Virus record (IMG/VR): IMGVR_UViG_3300027797_000127
Coordinates: 1-25,256 of that record
Reading direction: 5' to 3' (one strand)
DNA from: a virus
Length of the DNA stretch: 25,256 nt
Shown piece by piece: positions 1 through 7,578 of this stretch. The stretch's first letter is position 1. Each line of letters starts with the position of its first letter. Position numbers and translations under genes: made by a program. The notes under the pieces were generated by a model, which was not told the origin of the DNA, made no database searches, and worked only from the letters and a program-made list of their open reading frames with translations.

Positions 1-455
1 CTTCTGCTAACATCCGTAAGGCTGTTGCTAAGTTGCGTTCAGGTCTGTCAGTTCCTCGTAAGGGTTCAATGTACTGGGCAGGTATTCACCCAGAAATTTC
101 ACACGATCTTCGTGCTGAGACTGGTGCTGGTGGATGGCGCTTGCCTCACGAGTACAACTCAAATGAAAACATTTGGGCTGGAGAAATTGGTTCATATGAA
201 GGAGCCTACTTCGTAGAGTCTGCTCGTATGTTCAATGATACTGACGGTGCTTCAAGCGCCAAGGTATACCGTACAATTCTTTGTGGTAAGGAAGCATTGG
301 CTGAAGCCGTTGCTGAAGAGCCACATGTAGTTATCGGTCCAGTTATTGACCACTTGATGCGTTTCCGCCCAATGGGCTGGTACGGCGTTCTAGGCTTTAA
401 GCGTTATCGCGAAGCAGCCTTGTATCGTATTCTAAATGGTTCATCAGTCGCTTAG
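1..455 (+). CDS. Major capsid protein, N4-gp56 type (C-terminal part only)
   Basis: The reading frame is open from the left edge (first whole codon at base 3) to TAG at 453-455, giving the last 150 residues of a larger protein. The visible part contains AGIHPEISHDLR, GEIGSYEGAYFVES and a C-terminal stretch GWYGVLGFKRYREAALYRIL. These are landmarks I associate with the C-terminal half of N4-gp56-family HK97-fold capsid proteins. Such proteins form the icosahedral shell of the phage head. The N-terminal half and the start lie outside the window. A GNRA-loop hairpin follows directly after the stop, ahead of the next gene. Family assignment is by motif memory and not by a search; an HK97-fold capsid role is likely also because neck, tail and lysis genes follow. 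Confidence 0.85.
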   Translation, partial: SANIRKAVAKLRSGLSVPRKGSMYWAGIHPEISHDLRAETGAGGWRLPHEYNSNENIWAGEIGSYEGAYFVESARMFNDTDGASSAKVYRTILCGKEALAEAVAEEPHVVIGPVIDHLMRFRPMGWYGVLGFKRYREAALYRILNGSSVA

Positions 456-465
456 TTGATTGACT

Positions 466-491
466 GGGGGGCAGGAGAAATCCTGCCTCTT
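466..491 (+). promoter_or_regulatory. RNA hairpin after the capsid gene
   Basis: GGCAGGA (470-476) pairs perfectly with TCCTGCC (481-487) around a GAAA tetraloop (477-480). The stem can be lengthened by G-T wobbles out to about 466-491. No T-run follows, so it is not a canonical terminator. It sits between the capsid stop and the ribosome-binding site of the next gene, where it could stabilise the capsid mRNA or reduce readthrough. Confidence 0.5.
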
Positions 492-513
492 AGTAAGTTC
501 ACTAAGGAGAACA

Positions 514-786
514 ATGGCAACGTACACACTCGTAACACCAACCCTTGAACAAGGCCCTATTGGTGGACATCGTTTACACACACACTTTAAGCAACGCACA
601 AAAAGTTACACTATCATTTTAGACGGTGGTGTTTACTCACTTATACAATTTCCATCTGAAGATGAGTTAGTAACTTATACTGCTTACTATATGGGTGGAT
701 GCAATCATAAGGGAATTACTGAGGCTATCAGAACAGCAATGATTGCTGATGGTATTGTAACTTCGGCTAATTTTACAACAGAGTAG
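514..786 (+). CDS. Hypothetical small protein after capsid gene
   Basis: This gene encodes 90 residues starting MATYTLVTPTLEQGPIGG. I chose the ATG at 514 because AAGGAG (504-509) lies at proper spacing, although the frame is open to a TTG at 460. The protein alternates beta-type segments (SYTIILDGGVYSLIQF) with a short helix near the C-terminus (ITEAIRTAMIADG). No signal peptide, membrane segment or cysteine cluster is present. Its position immediately behind the capsid gene and 6 bases before the next gene suggests a virion-assembly role (head decoration or completion), but I do not recognise the family. Confidence 0.7.
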   Translation: MATYTLVTPTLEQGPIGGHRLHTHFKQRTKSYTIILDGGVYSLIQFPSEDELVTYTAYYMGGCNHKGITEAIRTAMIADGIVTSANFTTE

Positions 787-792
787 GGACAA

Positions 793-1242
793 ATGCACCG
801 ACATATTAGTAAGGTAATTGAATGGGGTTTTACCCCTGAACATAATTTTATGGCTTCTCAATACGGTTGTGTTTTATGTGATGAGACTTCTGAAAAACCA
901 TTTGAGTATGAAGAAGTTTCTATTGACCATAATGACTGCGATATTGATTGCTTTGGTTGCAAAGCCAAGAACCTTCAGTTAAATGCAGGTGATGCTAGAG
1001 GTGATGTAAACGCCAGCGGCACCACACAGAAGAAGTGGAACTCTGAACTCGAAGCATATCGTAGTGCTAGATCACAGGGTATCCAGCCTAACGGTACCAA
1101 AAGAAAACAAGTAGAAGCAGCACACGATGCATCTGAAAAATTAGGTGCAGCGTATGATGGCGGTACAATGGTACAAGCACAAAAGATAGACAAACCAACA
1201 GCCACAGTAATGAGAGAACTCAAGGAAGCGGGAATACAATAA
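793..1242 (+). CDS. Hypothetical protein with N-terminal zinc-binding motif
   Basis: This encodes 149 residues from ATG 793. The N-terminal third has two paired-cysteine knuckles, C26-x2-C29 and C53-x2-C56 (plus C49 and H46), which suggests a treble-clef or zinc-ribbon fold. The rest is charged and helical (KKWNSELEAYRSARSQGIQPNGTKRKQVEAA), ending in a predicted helix before the stop. It lies in the capsid-proximal cluster and its stop overlaps the next start (TAATG at 1240-1244), implying translational coupling. The function is unknown. Candidates are a head scaffold or a DNA-binding packaging accessory, but the sequence does not decide between them. Confidence 0.7.
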   Translation: MHRHISKVIEWGFTPEHNFMASQYGCVLCDETSEKPFEYEEVSIDHNDCDIDCFGCKAKNLQLNAGDARGDVNASGTTQKKWNSELEAYRSARSQGIQPNGTKRKQVEAAHDASEKLGAAYDGGTMVQAQKIDKPTATVMRELKEAGIQ

Positions 1243-1361
1243 TGCCTCAAGTCGGAAAAAAATCATTTCCATACACAGCAGCAGGTATGCGTGCAGCAAA
1301 AAAAGCAGTTAAGAAGACTGGTAAGAAAATGGTAGTTAAGAAAATGGGCAAGAAGAAGTAA
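1242..1361 (+). CDS. Very small basic protein (39 aa)
   Basis: A short gene starting at ATG 1242 within TAATG and ending with TAA at 1359-1361. The product begins MPQVGKKSFPYTAAGMRAAK and ends in a run of lysines (KKMVVKKMGKKK); about a third of its residues are Lys or Arg. Short proteins with a V-G-K-K-x-F-P-Y-T-x-x-G-M start are common in tailed phages of aquatic bacteria, usually near capsid or connector genes, with no assigned function. Coupling to the preceding gene and the clean stop support it. A nucleic-acid contact role is an inference from charge only. Confidence 0.7.
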   Translation: MPQVGKKSFPYTAAGMRAAKKAVKKTGKKMVVKKMGKKK

Positions 1362-1379
1362 CTAACAAGGGTGGGGACA

Positions 1380-2078
1380 ATGGCTAAACAAAAGAAAGAA
1401 ACCTTAGCAGTCGCTTGGTGCGACAATGGTATGGTAGATGGCAAGTTTATGGAAGGTGTTGTAGATACCCTTATAAACTCAGGTGTAGAGTTCTGTGGCT
1501 CGTTAAGAGCACACGGTAATCAGATAGCACAGCAGCGAGAGATGTTAGTTAATCGCTGGTATGACAACAATAAATCTGATTGGTTACTCTGGCTTGACTC
1601 GGACATTATGATTACTCCAGAAAAGTTTTTAAAACTCTGGAATCGTAGAGATGCTAAAGATATACCGTTGCTTACTGGTGTTTACTTTACAAGTAACGAA
1701 CCAGAGCAACCATTGATGAAGCCATTAGCAACTGTATATGAGTTTGCTCAGGCTGAGTTTGGTATTGGGATTAGAAGGCTAGACCCACTACCAAAAAATA
1801 CCTTTATGAAAGTAAGCGCGGCTGGTATGGGATTTTGCCTGATGCACCGTAGCGTAATAACAAGAATTAAAGAAGCGCTGCCAAATGTTCCGTTCTTTAC
1901 AGAGGTGGGTGCTAACAAGCAGTTCACTGGTGAAGACATTTATTTCTTTGCAGTAGTAAACAAAGCAGAGATTCCACTTTGGTGTGACACTGGTGCAACC
2001 GTGGGACATATGAAACGATTCAATATGGACGAAAACTACTATGACGCTTTTGGTAGGGGTAAAGGTTATGCAGACTAA
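1380..2078 (+). CDS. Glycosyltransferase (GT-A fold, DxD motif)
   Basis: This encodes 232 residues from ATG 1380; an in-frame GTG at 1371 is less likely. The segment DWLLWLDSDIMITPEKF carries a D73-S-D75 (DxD) motif after a hydrophobic strand, the metal and sugar-nucleotide site of GT-A glycosyltransferases. It is followed by the aromatic GVYF strand, then GEDIYFF and a late CDTGATVGH, where a histidine commonly closes the metal site. It would transfer a sugar from a nucleotide donor in the cytoplasm. Acceptor and donor are unknown. Lying between capsid and neck genes and next to a methyltransferase, it may decorate virion proteins. The last 11 bases overlap the methyltransferase gene. Confidence 0.75.
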   Translation: MAKQKKETLAVAWCDNGMVDGKFMEGVVDTLINSGVEFCGSLRAHGNQIAQQREMLVNRWYDNNKSDWLLWLDSDIMITPEKFLKLWNRRDAKDIPLLTGVYFTSNEPEQPLMKPLATVYEFAQAEFGIGIRRLDPLPKNTFMKVSAAGMGFCLMHRSVITRIKEALPNVPFFTEVGANKQFTGEDIYFFAVVNKAEIPLWCDTGATVGHMKRFNMDENYYDAFGRGKGYAD

Positions 2079-2661
2079 ATATCCTAATTGGTTTGAAATG
2101 ACTGCAAAGCAAAACTTTGAGTCACAACTACTACCGCTTGCCGGCAAGTTTGGTCTAAGGTTTTTGCAAATCGGCGCTTTTACAGGCGATGCATCTGTCT
2201 GGCTAGTAGATAATGTACTTGTCACAAAGAACTCTGTGCTAGAGGACGTAGATATCTGGACTGGTTCGGATGAGACAGAGCACAAAGAGATGAACTGGTT
2301 AGACGTAGAACGTGTATACGATTCACGGATTGCTTTCCGTCCCAATGTAATTAAGTACAAGATGGATAGCAAAGAGTTTCTTCGCTCTGTTGAAGAACCA
2401 ACGTATGATTTTATCTATATAGATGGAGATCACACCGCAGAAGGTGTGCTACAAGATGCTGTGCTTGCTTGGAGATTACTCAAGCCAGGTGGGATTATGG
2501 CATTTGATGACTATCTATGGGAAGACCCTAGAGGTATCCAGTTCCAGCCAGGCTGGTCAATAGATACCTTTGTGGGAGCAGTCAAAGAAGAATCAGAAGT
2601 TTTACTATCAAACTCTCAAGTATGGCTAAGGAAAAATAATGACAGCAGCCTGGACACGTAA
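2068..2661 (+). CDS. Class I SAM-dependent methyltransferase
   Basis: This encodes 197 residues from ATG 2068, which overlaps the end of the glycosyltransferase gene; an in-frame ATG at 2041 would add nine unlikely residues. LQIGAFTG (33-40) is the SAM-binding glycine loop (motif I). YDFIYIDGDH (113-122), followed by a helix and LLKPGGIMAFDDY, is the Methyltransf_24-like pattern. The family often acts on sugars or small molecules and O-methylates glycans. Pairing with the adjacent glycosyltransferase suggests a two-step glycan modification, for example sugar addition followed by methyl capping. The target is inferred, not shown. The next gene starts within its 3' end. Confidence 0.78.
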   Translation: MQTKYPNWFEMTAKQNFESQLLPLAGKFGLRFLQIGAFTGDASVWLVDNVLVTKNSVLEDVDIWTGSDETEHKEMNWLDVERVYDSRIAFRPNVIKYKMDSKEFLRSVEEPTYDFIYIDGDHTAEGVLQDAVLAWRLLKPGGIMAFDDYLWEDPRGIQFQPGWSIDTFVGAVKEESEVLLSNSQVWLRKNNDSSLDT

Positions 2662-2932
2662 AGAGGGCAAGAACCCTAAAGGCGGACTTAATGCCAAGGG
2701 CAGGGCATCTTATACTGGTGGCACGCTAAGAGCCCCTGTAAAGTCTGGAGATAACCCGCGTAGGGCATCTTTCTTGGCACGCATGGGCAGTATGCCAGGA
2801 CCAGAACGCAAACCAAACGGTGAGCCAACAAGATTACTTTTATCCCTACAGGCTTGGGGTGCATCTTCTAAGGCTGATGCAAAAGCAAAGGCTGCTGCTA
2901 TATCTAAAAGAAACCAAAGGAAAATAAAATGA
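2639..2932 (+). CDS. Small basic phage protein (KEGKNPKGGLN type)
   Basis: This encodes 97 residues from ATG 2639, overlapping the methyltransferase end by 23 bases. It opens MTAAWTRKEGKNPKGGLN and contains GDNPRRASFLARMGSMPGP, with a Lys/Ala-rich helical tail. I recognise this as a conserved small protein of unknown function seen in cyanophages and other aquatic phages (I believe a DUF family, number not certain). It is strongly basic and has no membrane segment. It is one of five small basic proteins in this stretch. The stop overlaps the next start (ATGA at 2929-2932). Confidence 0.75.
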   Translation: MTAAWTRKEGKNPKGGLNAKGRASYTGGTLRAPVKSGDNPRRASFLARMGSMPGPERKPNGEPTRLLLSLQAWGASSKADAKAKAAAISKRNQRKIK

Positions 2933-3234
2933 CAAACAGAAACAGTGCAGGTATTAGCGGTTCTGGTGGCAGAAACGTTGCAAAAATTTACAAGCCAGAA
3001 GGCCCAAGTAATTATAATCCAAATACTTCATATAAATTCCCAATGACACATAGTCAATCAATAGCATTTGGCAAATTAGCACGCAGTCCTAAGACTGCTG
3101 ATACGCTTTTTACTCTTCCTAAAGGTGCAAAAAATTTACCTGATAAAGAAACAAAACAAATGCAGGCACGTAGAATTGCTGACCGCAAGCGTACATTAGC
3201 CCGCGCTGAATCAATTATTCGTCGTACTCGTTAA
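2929..3234 (+). CDS. Hypothetical small basic protein
   Basis: This encodes 101 residues from ATG 2929 in an ATGA overlap. The N-terminus is Gly/Ser/Asn-rich and probably disordered (MTNRNSAGISGSGGRN). The C-terminal half is Lys/Arg-rich and helical (MQARRIADRKRTLARAESIIRR). There are no cysteines, signal or membrane segments. I do not recognise a family. Coupled translation with its neighbours and similar charge suggest a shared role in the virion or in DNA packaging. Confidence 0.65.
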   Translation: MTNRNSAGISGSGGRNVAKIYKPEGPSNYNPNTSYKFPMTHSQSIAFGKLARSPKTADTLFTLPKGAKNLPDKETKQMQARRIADRKRTLARAESIIRRTR

Positions 3235-3244
3235 ATAATTTTTT
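3213..3244 (+). terminator. Weak AT-rich terminator-like hairpin
   Basis: AATTATT (3213-3219) can pair with AATAATT (3234-3240), followed by TTTTCC. The stem is all A-T, so it would be weak. It overlaps the end of the preceding gene, and the 31-base gap here is one of the few gaps in this gene cluster. Confidence 0.25.
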
Positions 3245-3265
3245 CCTTTAATCGTTAGGACGACA

Positions 3266-3448
3266 ATGAAAAAGAAAGCCAAATCTAAAGTCAACGCTGC
3301 TGGTAACTATACCAAACCTGGTATGCGTGCTTCTCTGTTTAAGAAAATTAAGGCTGGCTCTAAGGGCGGAGACCCTGGGGAATGGTCTGCTCGCAAGGCT
3401 CAACTACTAGCAGTTCAATATAAAAAGGCAGGCGGAGGTTACAAGTAA
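3266..3448 (+). CDS. Small basic phage protein (60 aa)
   Basis: This encodes 60 residues from ATG 3266, preceded by only a weak AGGA-type ribosome site. The sequence opens MKKKAKSKVNAAGNYTKPGM, then RASLFKKIKAGSKGGDPGEW, and ends with a Lys/Gly-rich tail. The NYTKP...LFxxIKAGSKGG...WSARKAQLLA pattern is one I recognise from small conserved proteins of aquatic phages with no known function. It is very rich in Lys and Gly. The stop overlaps the next start (TAATG). Confidence 0.75.
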   Translation: MKKKAKSKVNAAGNYTKPGMRASLFKKIKAGSKGGDPGEWSARKAQLLAVQYKKAGGGYK

Positions 3449-3684
3449 TGGCGCTTGCTAAATCTCAAAAGTCTTTAAAGGATTGGACTGGACAGAAGTG
3501 GAAAACTTCTGATGGCAAACCATCAAGAGGAAAAAAAAGATATTTACCTGCTGCTGCTTGGGCTTCTTTAAGCGCATCAGAAAAAGCAGCAACTAATAAA
3601 GCCAAGGCTAGGGGCAATGCCAAAGGTAAACAATTTGTAAAACAACCTAAATCAATTGCAAAGAAAACGGCAGGTTATAGATAA
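3448..3684 (+). CDS. Small basic phage protein (DUF5872-like)
   Basis: This encodes 78 residues from ATG 3448, overlapping the previous stop by one base. It begins MALAKSQKSLKDWTGQKWKT and ends KQPKSIAKKTAGYR, the arrangement I associate with DUF5872-type small proteins of viruses and some bacteria. The DUF number is from memory and should be checked. It is strongly basic and lacks cysteine. It belongs to the same coupled string as the two preceding genes and the following one. Confidence 0.75.
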   Translation: MALAKSQKSLKDWTGQKWKTSDGKPSRGKKRYLPAAAWASLSASEKAATNKAKARGNAKGKQFVKQPKSIAKKTAGYR

Positions 3685-3938
3685 TGGCACTAGGTAAAGA
3701 TGGTAGCAGTCTAACTGCAGAACTTAATCGCCTTGCTGGTACAACTGGCAAAGCAGACCAAGGTGCAGCAAACACTTATGCCAGTACATCTGGTCTAGGA
3801 GTTCTTGCAGCACTTAACATCAAGGCTAGCGCAACACGTCAACCTTCTGCATACAAAGGTCTTAATGCTGTCTGTAATGAACTTGCCTCTACTACTGGTA
3901 AGTCTGCAATCGCTGCGCTAAGGAGCATAAACGTATAA
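3684..3938 (+). CDS. Hypothetical structural-region protein
   Basis: This encodes 84 residues from ATG 3684, sharing one base with the previous stop; its own stop shares one base with the next ATG. It is Ala, Ser and Thr rich (LAGTTGKADQGAANTYAS), helical, nearly neutral, and has one cysteine. Family unknown. Position and coupling to the next gene suggest a head-tail joining or tail-completion role. Confidence 0.65.
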   Translation: MALGKDGSSLTAELNRLAGTTGKADQGAANTYASTSGLGVLAALNIKASATRQPSAYKGLNAVCNELASTTGKSAIAALRSINV

Positions 3939-4864
3939 TGACTACTCTAACGGATATGATTAATGAAGTATCAATGAACCTTTCAGGTTATACACTTCAA
4001 CAAGACCGTGCTACCCACATCACAGCCAACGTAGCAGCAACCGCCTCAACCATTGCTGCACCTATTACTCTATCCCTTGCATCTACCGATAGCGTAGGTA
4101 AAGGTATTGTTGAGATTGATGAAGAACTATTCTGGGTAGATAACTATGACCGGGTTGGTAACACAGCAACTATTGCTCCTTATGGTCGAGCATATCTAGG
4201 TACTACCCTTGCTGCACACACAGCAGGTACTAAGGTTACTATTGCTCCTACTTTCCCTCGTTTTGCAATTAAGCGAGCAATTAACGATACTATCAACGCT
4301 ATTAATTCATCTATTTTTGCAGCCAAGACAACTACTATTACATCTAACGCTGCAGTTGCAGCCTTTAGATTGCCTACTACTGGTACTACATTAAATATTA
4401 CTAAAATTCTTAGTATTGCATATCAAACGCTAGGTGCAAGCAAAGAGTGGACTCCTATTCGTTCTTACCGTTTTGACGGTAATGCTAACTCAACTGCATT
4501 TACTAGCGGTCAGACTGTATCTATTTATGATTATATTCCTTCGGGACGTACTATCCAGATCGTGTATGCTACCGACCCAACTCCGTTTACTGCTAACTCA
4601 GATGTATTTACAGACACTACTGGATTACCAGAGTCCTGCAAAGACCTAATCGTTCTTGGTGCTATCTACCGTCTGCTATCTAATCTTGACCCAGCACGTG
4701 CATCAATGGTTAGCCCACAGGCAGATGAGACAGACTCCAAGCGTCCATACGGTTCATCTCAATCTCTTACCAAGCAAGTTTACGCTTTGTTTAATCAACG
4801 ATTAAATGAAGAAGTTAGAAACCAGCAAGACAAATATCCTATCCGTGTCCATTATTCTCTTTGA
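3938..4864 (+). CDS. Putative neck / head-tail connector or tail structural protein
   Basis: This encodes 308 residues from ATG 3938. The N-terminus (MTTLTDMINEVSMNLSGYT) is a short helix. It is followed by a beta-rich domain with EIDEELFWVDNYDRVGNTATI and GRAYLGTTLAAHTAGTKV, a pattern that recurs at the start of the next gene product (EEIVDVSNYASGNTLTIARG...AVAHSAGAVV). The C-terminal third is more helical (ESCKDLIVLGAIYRLLSNLDPARAS), as in tail-completion proteins. It is cytoplasmic with no signal. Location between capsid genes and the fibre genes fits an adaptor or baseplate-type protein. I cannot name a family with confidence. Confidence 0.6.
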   Translation: MTTLTDMINEVSMNLSGYTLQQDRATHITANVAATASTIAAPITLSLASTDSVGKGIVEIDEELFWVDNYDRVGNTATIAPYGRAYLGTTLAAHTAGTKVTIAPTFPRFAIKRAINDTINAINSSIFAAKTTTITSNAAVAAFRLPTTGTTLNITKILSIAYQTLGASKEWTPIRSYRFDGNANSTAFTSGQTVSIYDYIPSGRTIQIVYATDPTPFTANSDVFTDTTGLPESCKDLIVLGAIYRLLSNLDPARASMVSPQADETDSKRPYGSSQSLTKQVYALFNQRLNEEVRNQQDKYPIRVHYSL

Positions 4865-4875
4865 TAGGCAGATAA

Positions 4876-6522
4876 ATGACAACTAGAAAATACTCATCCA
4901 GAGCACAACAGACCACACTAACTAGCGGTATTACCTCTGGTGATACAACTATGACCGTAGGTTCTGGTGCTAACCTTATGGGTGGCAAAACACCCGCAGT
5001 AGGTGAAACCTACACAATTGTTATTGACCCTGATACCGCTCTTGAAGAAATTGTAGATGTAAGTAACTACGCATCTGGTAACACACTTACCATTGCTAGA
5101 GGCATTGATGGCTCTACTGCAGTAGCCCACTCTGCTGGTGCCGTTGTCCGACATATGGTTATTGGTCGTGACCTAACTGAGGCTAACACACACATTGAGA
5201 ATACAACTACAGCACACGGTATTACTCTTGCTAACATAGTCCAGACTGGTACTACTGGCACAGTAACAAGCACAATGATTCTTGACGGAACTATTCTTAA
5301 CGCCGATGTCAATGCTTCTGCTGCTATTGCTTATAGCAAGTTAGCCCTTGCAGGAACTATTACATCTGCTGATATTGCTAACGATACTATTGTTAATGCA
5401 GATATTAATACTGCTGCAGGTATTGCACTTAGCAAATTAGCAACCGACCCATTAGCCCGCGCCAACCATACTGGTACTCAATTAGCAGCAACTGTCTCAG
5501 ACTTTGATACACAGGTTCGTACATCTCGTCTAGACCAAATGACTGCACCAAGCGCTGCGGTGTCGGTAAACAGTCAGAAAATTACAAATCTTGATACACC
5601 AACCGCATCAGCAGATGCAGCAAATAAAGGTTATGTAGATACACAGATTACCGCCTTAATTGGTGGCGCTCCTGGAACACTTGACACTCTTGATGAAATT
5701 GCTGCTGCTATCAATGATAGCGGTTCATTTGCTACATCTGTAGTACTGCGCGATGGCACACAGGCTATGACTGGCGCTCTTGCAATGGGAACTAACAAAA
5801 TTACAGGACTTGGAACACCTACTGTATCTACTGACGCAACCACTAAAGGTTACGTAGATGGCATTACAACTGCACCTAGCAACTTGACTGGCGTTATTAC
5901 ATCTGTTGGTCCAGCAACCTCTATAGCCTCTCAAACAGGTACTGGTACTAAGTTTGTAGTAGATACCAGTCCAACTCTTGTAACCCCTGTACTTGGTGTG
6001 GCTACAGCCACATCTATTAATGGAACATCTATTCCGTCAACTAAGACTTTGGTGGTGACTACAGATAAACTATCCATTCTTGCCGCTACAACCTCAGCGG
6101 AACTTGCTGGAGTTATCTCTGATGAGACTGGAACTGGCGCTCTTGTTTTTGGAACTAGCCCTACTATTGCAACTCCAGTAATATCTAGTCCTAAAATTTC
6201 TAGCACTTATAGTGCTAAGACTGCTGCATATACATTTGCATCTGGTGATGAAGGTCAGTTGTTCTCAATGAACAACGCTGCTACTCAGCAGTTTAATATT
6301 CCAACAGATGCCACATTCAACTTTGCAGTAGGTACAGAGATTAACGTCTTCTGGATTACTGGTGCAGGTCAACCTACTATCGGTGCTGTAACTCCTGGAA
6401 CTACAACTGTAATTTCAACTGGTGCTACCAGTGCAACTCCTAAACTACGTGTAGTCAACTCTGGTGCAACCTGCAAGAAGATTGCAGCCAACTCTTGGAT
6501 TATTTTTGGAGACCTTGCCTAA
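4876..6522 (+). CDS. Tail fibre protein
   Basis: This encodes 548 residues from ATG 4876. The N-terminal 110 residues repeat the beta fold seen in the preceding protein (GSGANLMGGKTPAVGETYTI, DGSTAVAHSAGAVV). NHTGTQ (197-202) is a classical fibre motif. Two units of the form KIT-NLDTP/GLGTP followed by KGYVD (K251 and K324, about 73 residues apart) are shaft repeats found in phage fibres. The C-terminal part is Thr/Ser/Gly rich and beta-structured. It should form a trimeric shaft that presents receptor-binding domains. The stop overlaps the start of the next gene (TAATG), the first of three receptor-binding-like paralogues. Confidence 0.85.
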   Translation: MTTRKYSSRAQQTTLTSGITSGDTTMTVGSGANLMGGKTPAVGETYTIVIDPDTALEEIVDVSNYASGNTLTIARGIDGSTAVAHSAGAVVRHMVIGRDLTEANTHIENTTTAHGITLANIVQTGTTGTVTSTMILDGTILNADVNASAAIAYSKLALAGTITSADIANDTIVNADINTAAGIALSKLATDPLARANHTGTQLAATVSDFDTQVRTSRLDQMTAPSAAVSVNSQKITNLDTPTASADAANKGYVDTQITALIGGAPGTLDTLDEIAAAINDSGSFATSVVLRDGTQAMTGALAMGTNKITGLGTPTVSTDATTKGYVDGITTAPSNLTGVITSVGPATSIASQTGTGTKFVVDTSPTLVTPVLGVATATSINGTSIPSTKTLVVTTDKLSILAATTSAELAGVISDETGTGALVFGTSPTIATPVISSPKISSTYSAKTAAYTFASGDEGQLFSMNNAATQQFNIPTDATFNFAVGTEINVFWITGAGQPTIGAVTPGTTTVISTGATSATPKLRVVNSGATCKKIAANSWIIFGDLA

Positions 6523-7076
6523 TGCCAATTCTAGGAATTATGGCTTCATCTATGCAGGGAGCGGTAGGCGATTATGAGTCTATTGCTACTGCAAACGGTA
6601 CAGGCTCAAGTGGCACTATTACATTCTCTTCAATCCCTGCAACCTATAAACATCTGCAGATTAGATATATTGGACGCAACTCGGCAACAGGTGCCACCCT
6701 TGCCACTTTGAGAATGAGAATAAACGGATACACATCAACCTATCCTTTACACAGATTATCTGGCAATGGTTCTACTGTTGCTGCTTACGGTAGTACCGCC
6801 GAAGTTTACATTCAAGACATTGCGTCAATGTCAACTAACTTAGCAGCAGCCTCTATTTATGGCGCTGGTATTATTGACATTCTAGATTATGCAGATACTA
6901 ATAAATATAAAACTGTACGTTCATTAAGTGGAACTGACCTTAATGGCTCTGGTGAAATATATTTAGGCTCAGGTTTATATCAACAGACTACGGCTATCTC
7001 CTCAATGACTTTGGAAGCCAACGGCGTAAACTGGCTTACTAACTCCACTTTTGCACTATACGGGATTAAGGGGTAA
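6522..7076 (+). CDS. Tail-associated receptor-binding-like protein, paralogue 1 (LYGIK)
   Basis: This encodes 184 residues from ATG 6522, overlapping the fibre stop; a start at 6495 would overlap the fibre by 28 bases and is unlikely. After an N-terminal extension (MPILGIMASSMQGAVGD) it shows YESIATANG, then TITFSSIPATYKHLQIRYIGR, and ends STFALYGIKG. The same core appears in the next two genes. LYGIK-ending proteins are common in phage tail regions and are thought to be jelly-roll-like host-binding tips. That role is family knowledge combined with position and is not proven here. It is about 17 residues longer at the N-terminus than its paralogues. Confidence 0.75.
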   Translation: MPILGIMASSMQGAVGDYESIATANGTGSSGTITFSSIPATYKHLQIRYIGRNSATGATLATLRMRINGYTSTYPLHRLSGNGSTVAAYGSTAEVYIQDIASMSTNLAAASIYGAGIIDILDYADTNKYKTVRSLSGTDLNGSGEIYLGSGLYQQTTAISSMTLEANGVNWLTNSTFALYGIKG

Positions 7077-7080
7077 ATAA

Positions 7081-7578
7081 ATGGCTACAACTTATGAACC
7101 GATAGCGACTACAACGCTTGGCAGCGCAGCAAGTAGTGTTACCTTCTCAAGCATTTCTGGTACTTACACCGATTTAGTGTTGGTTTCTGTGCCGATAGTC
7201 ACCGCAGCCACCACCTTTGCGGTGCGCTTTAATAGCGACAGCACTGCTTTATATTCAGCAACTATTTTAGAAGGTAACGGAACGAGTGCGGCATCTACTC
7301 GCGTATCTGCCCAAACTGAAATCCGTATTTCCTACGTTGCAACTTCTCGGACAACTAATACATCAAATATAATTACACAGATACAAAACTATTCTAATGC
7401 TACAACTTATAAAACTTTGCTTAGTAGGGATAACGCAGCCAGCGATGGCACAGGTGCAATAGTTGGACTATGGCGCAGCACTGCGGCAATTACAAGCCTA
7501 ACTATTATTCCTCTAACTGGGGGTTCTATCATAAATACTGGCTCAATCTTTACCCTATACGGAATTAAGGCGGCATAA
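7081..7578 (+). CDS. Tail-associated receptor-binding-like protein, paralogue 2 (LYGIK)
   Basis: This encodes 165 residues from ATG 7081, four bases after the first paralogue. It opens MATTYEPIATTTLGS, continues VTFSSISGTYTDLVLV, has a central ILEGNGTSAAS segment matching the RLSGNGSTVAA and RLQGDGSVASS of its neighbours, and ends SIFTLYGIKAA. It is beta-rich and Ser/Thr-rich with no cysteine. It is a tandem duplicate of the flanking genes that has diverged mainly in the middle, as expected if it faces variable host receptors. The stop overlaps the next ATG. Confidence 0.75.
   Translation: MATTYEPIATTTLGSAASSVTFSSISGTYTDLVLVSVPIVTAATTFAVRFNSDSTALYSATILEGNGTSAASTRVSAQTEIRISYVATSRTTNTSNIITQIQNYSNATTYKTLLSRDNAASDGTGAIVGLWRSTAAITSLTIIPLTGGSIINTGSIFTLYGIKAA

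Noticed and set aside
1788-2372. Long antisense open frame opposite the glycosyltransferase and methyltransferase
   Set aside because: It lies wholly opposite two genes with clear catalytic motifs, has no recognisable domain and no ribosome site.
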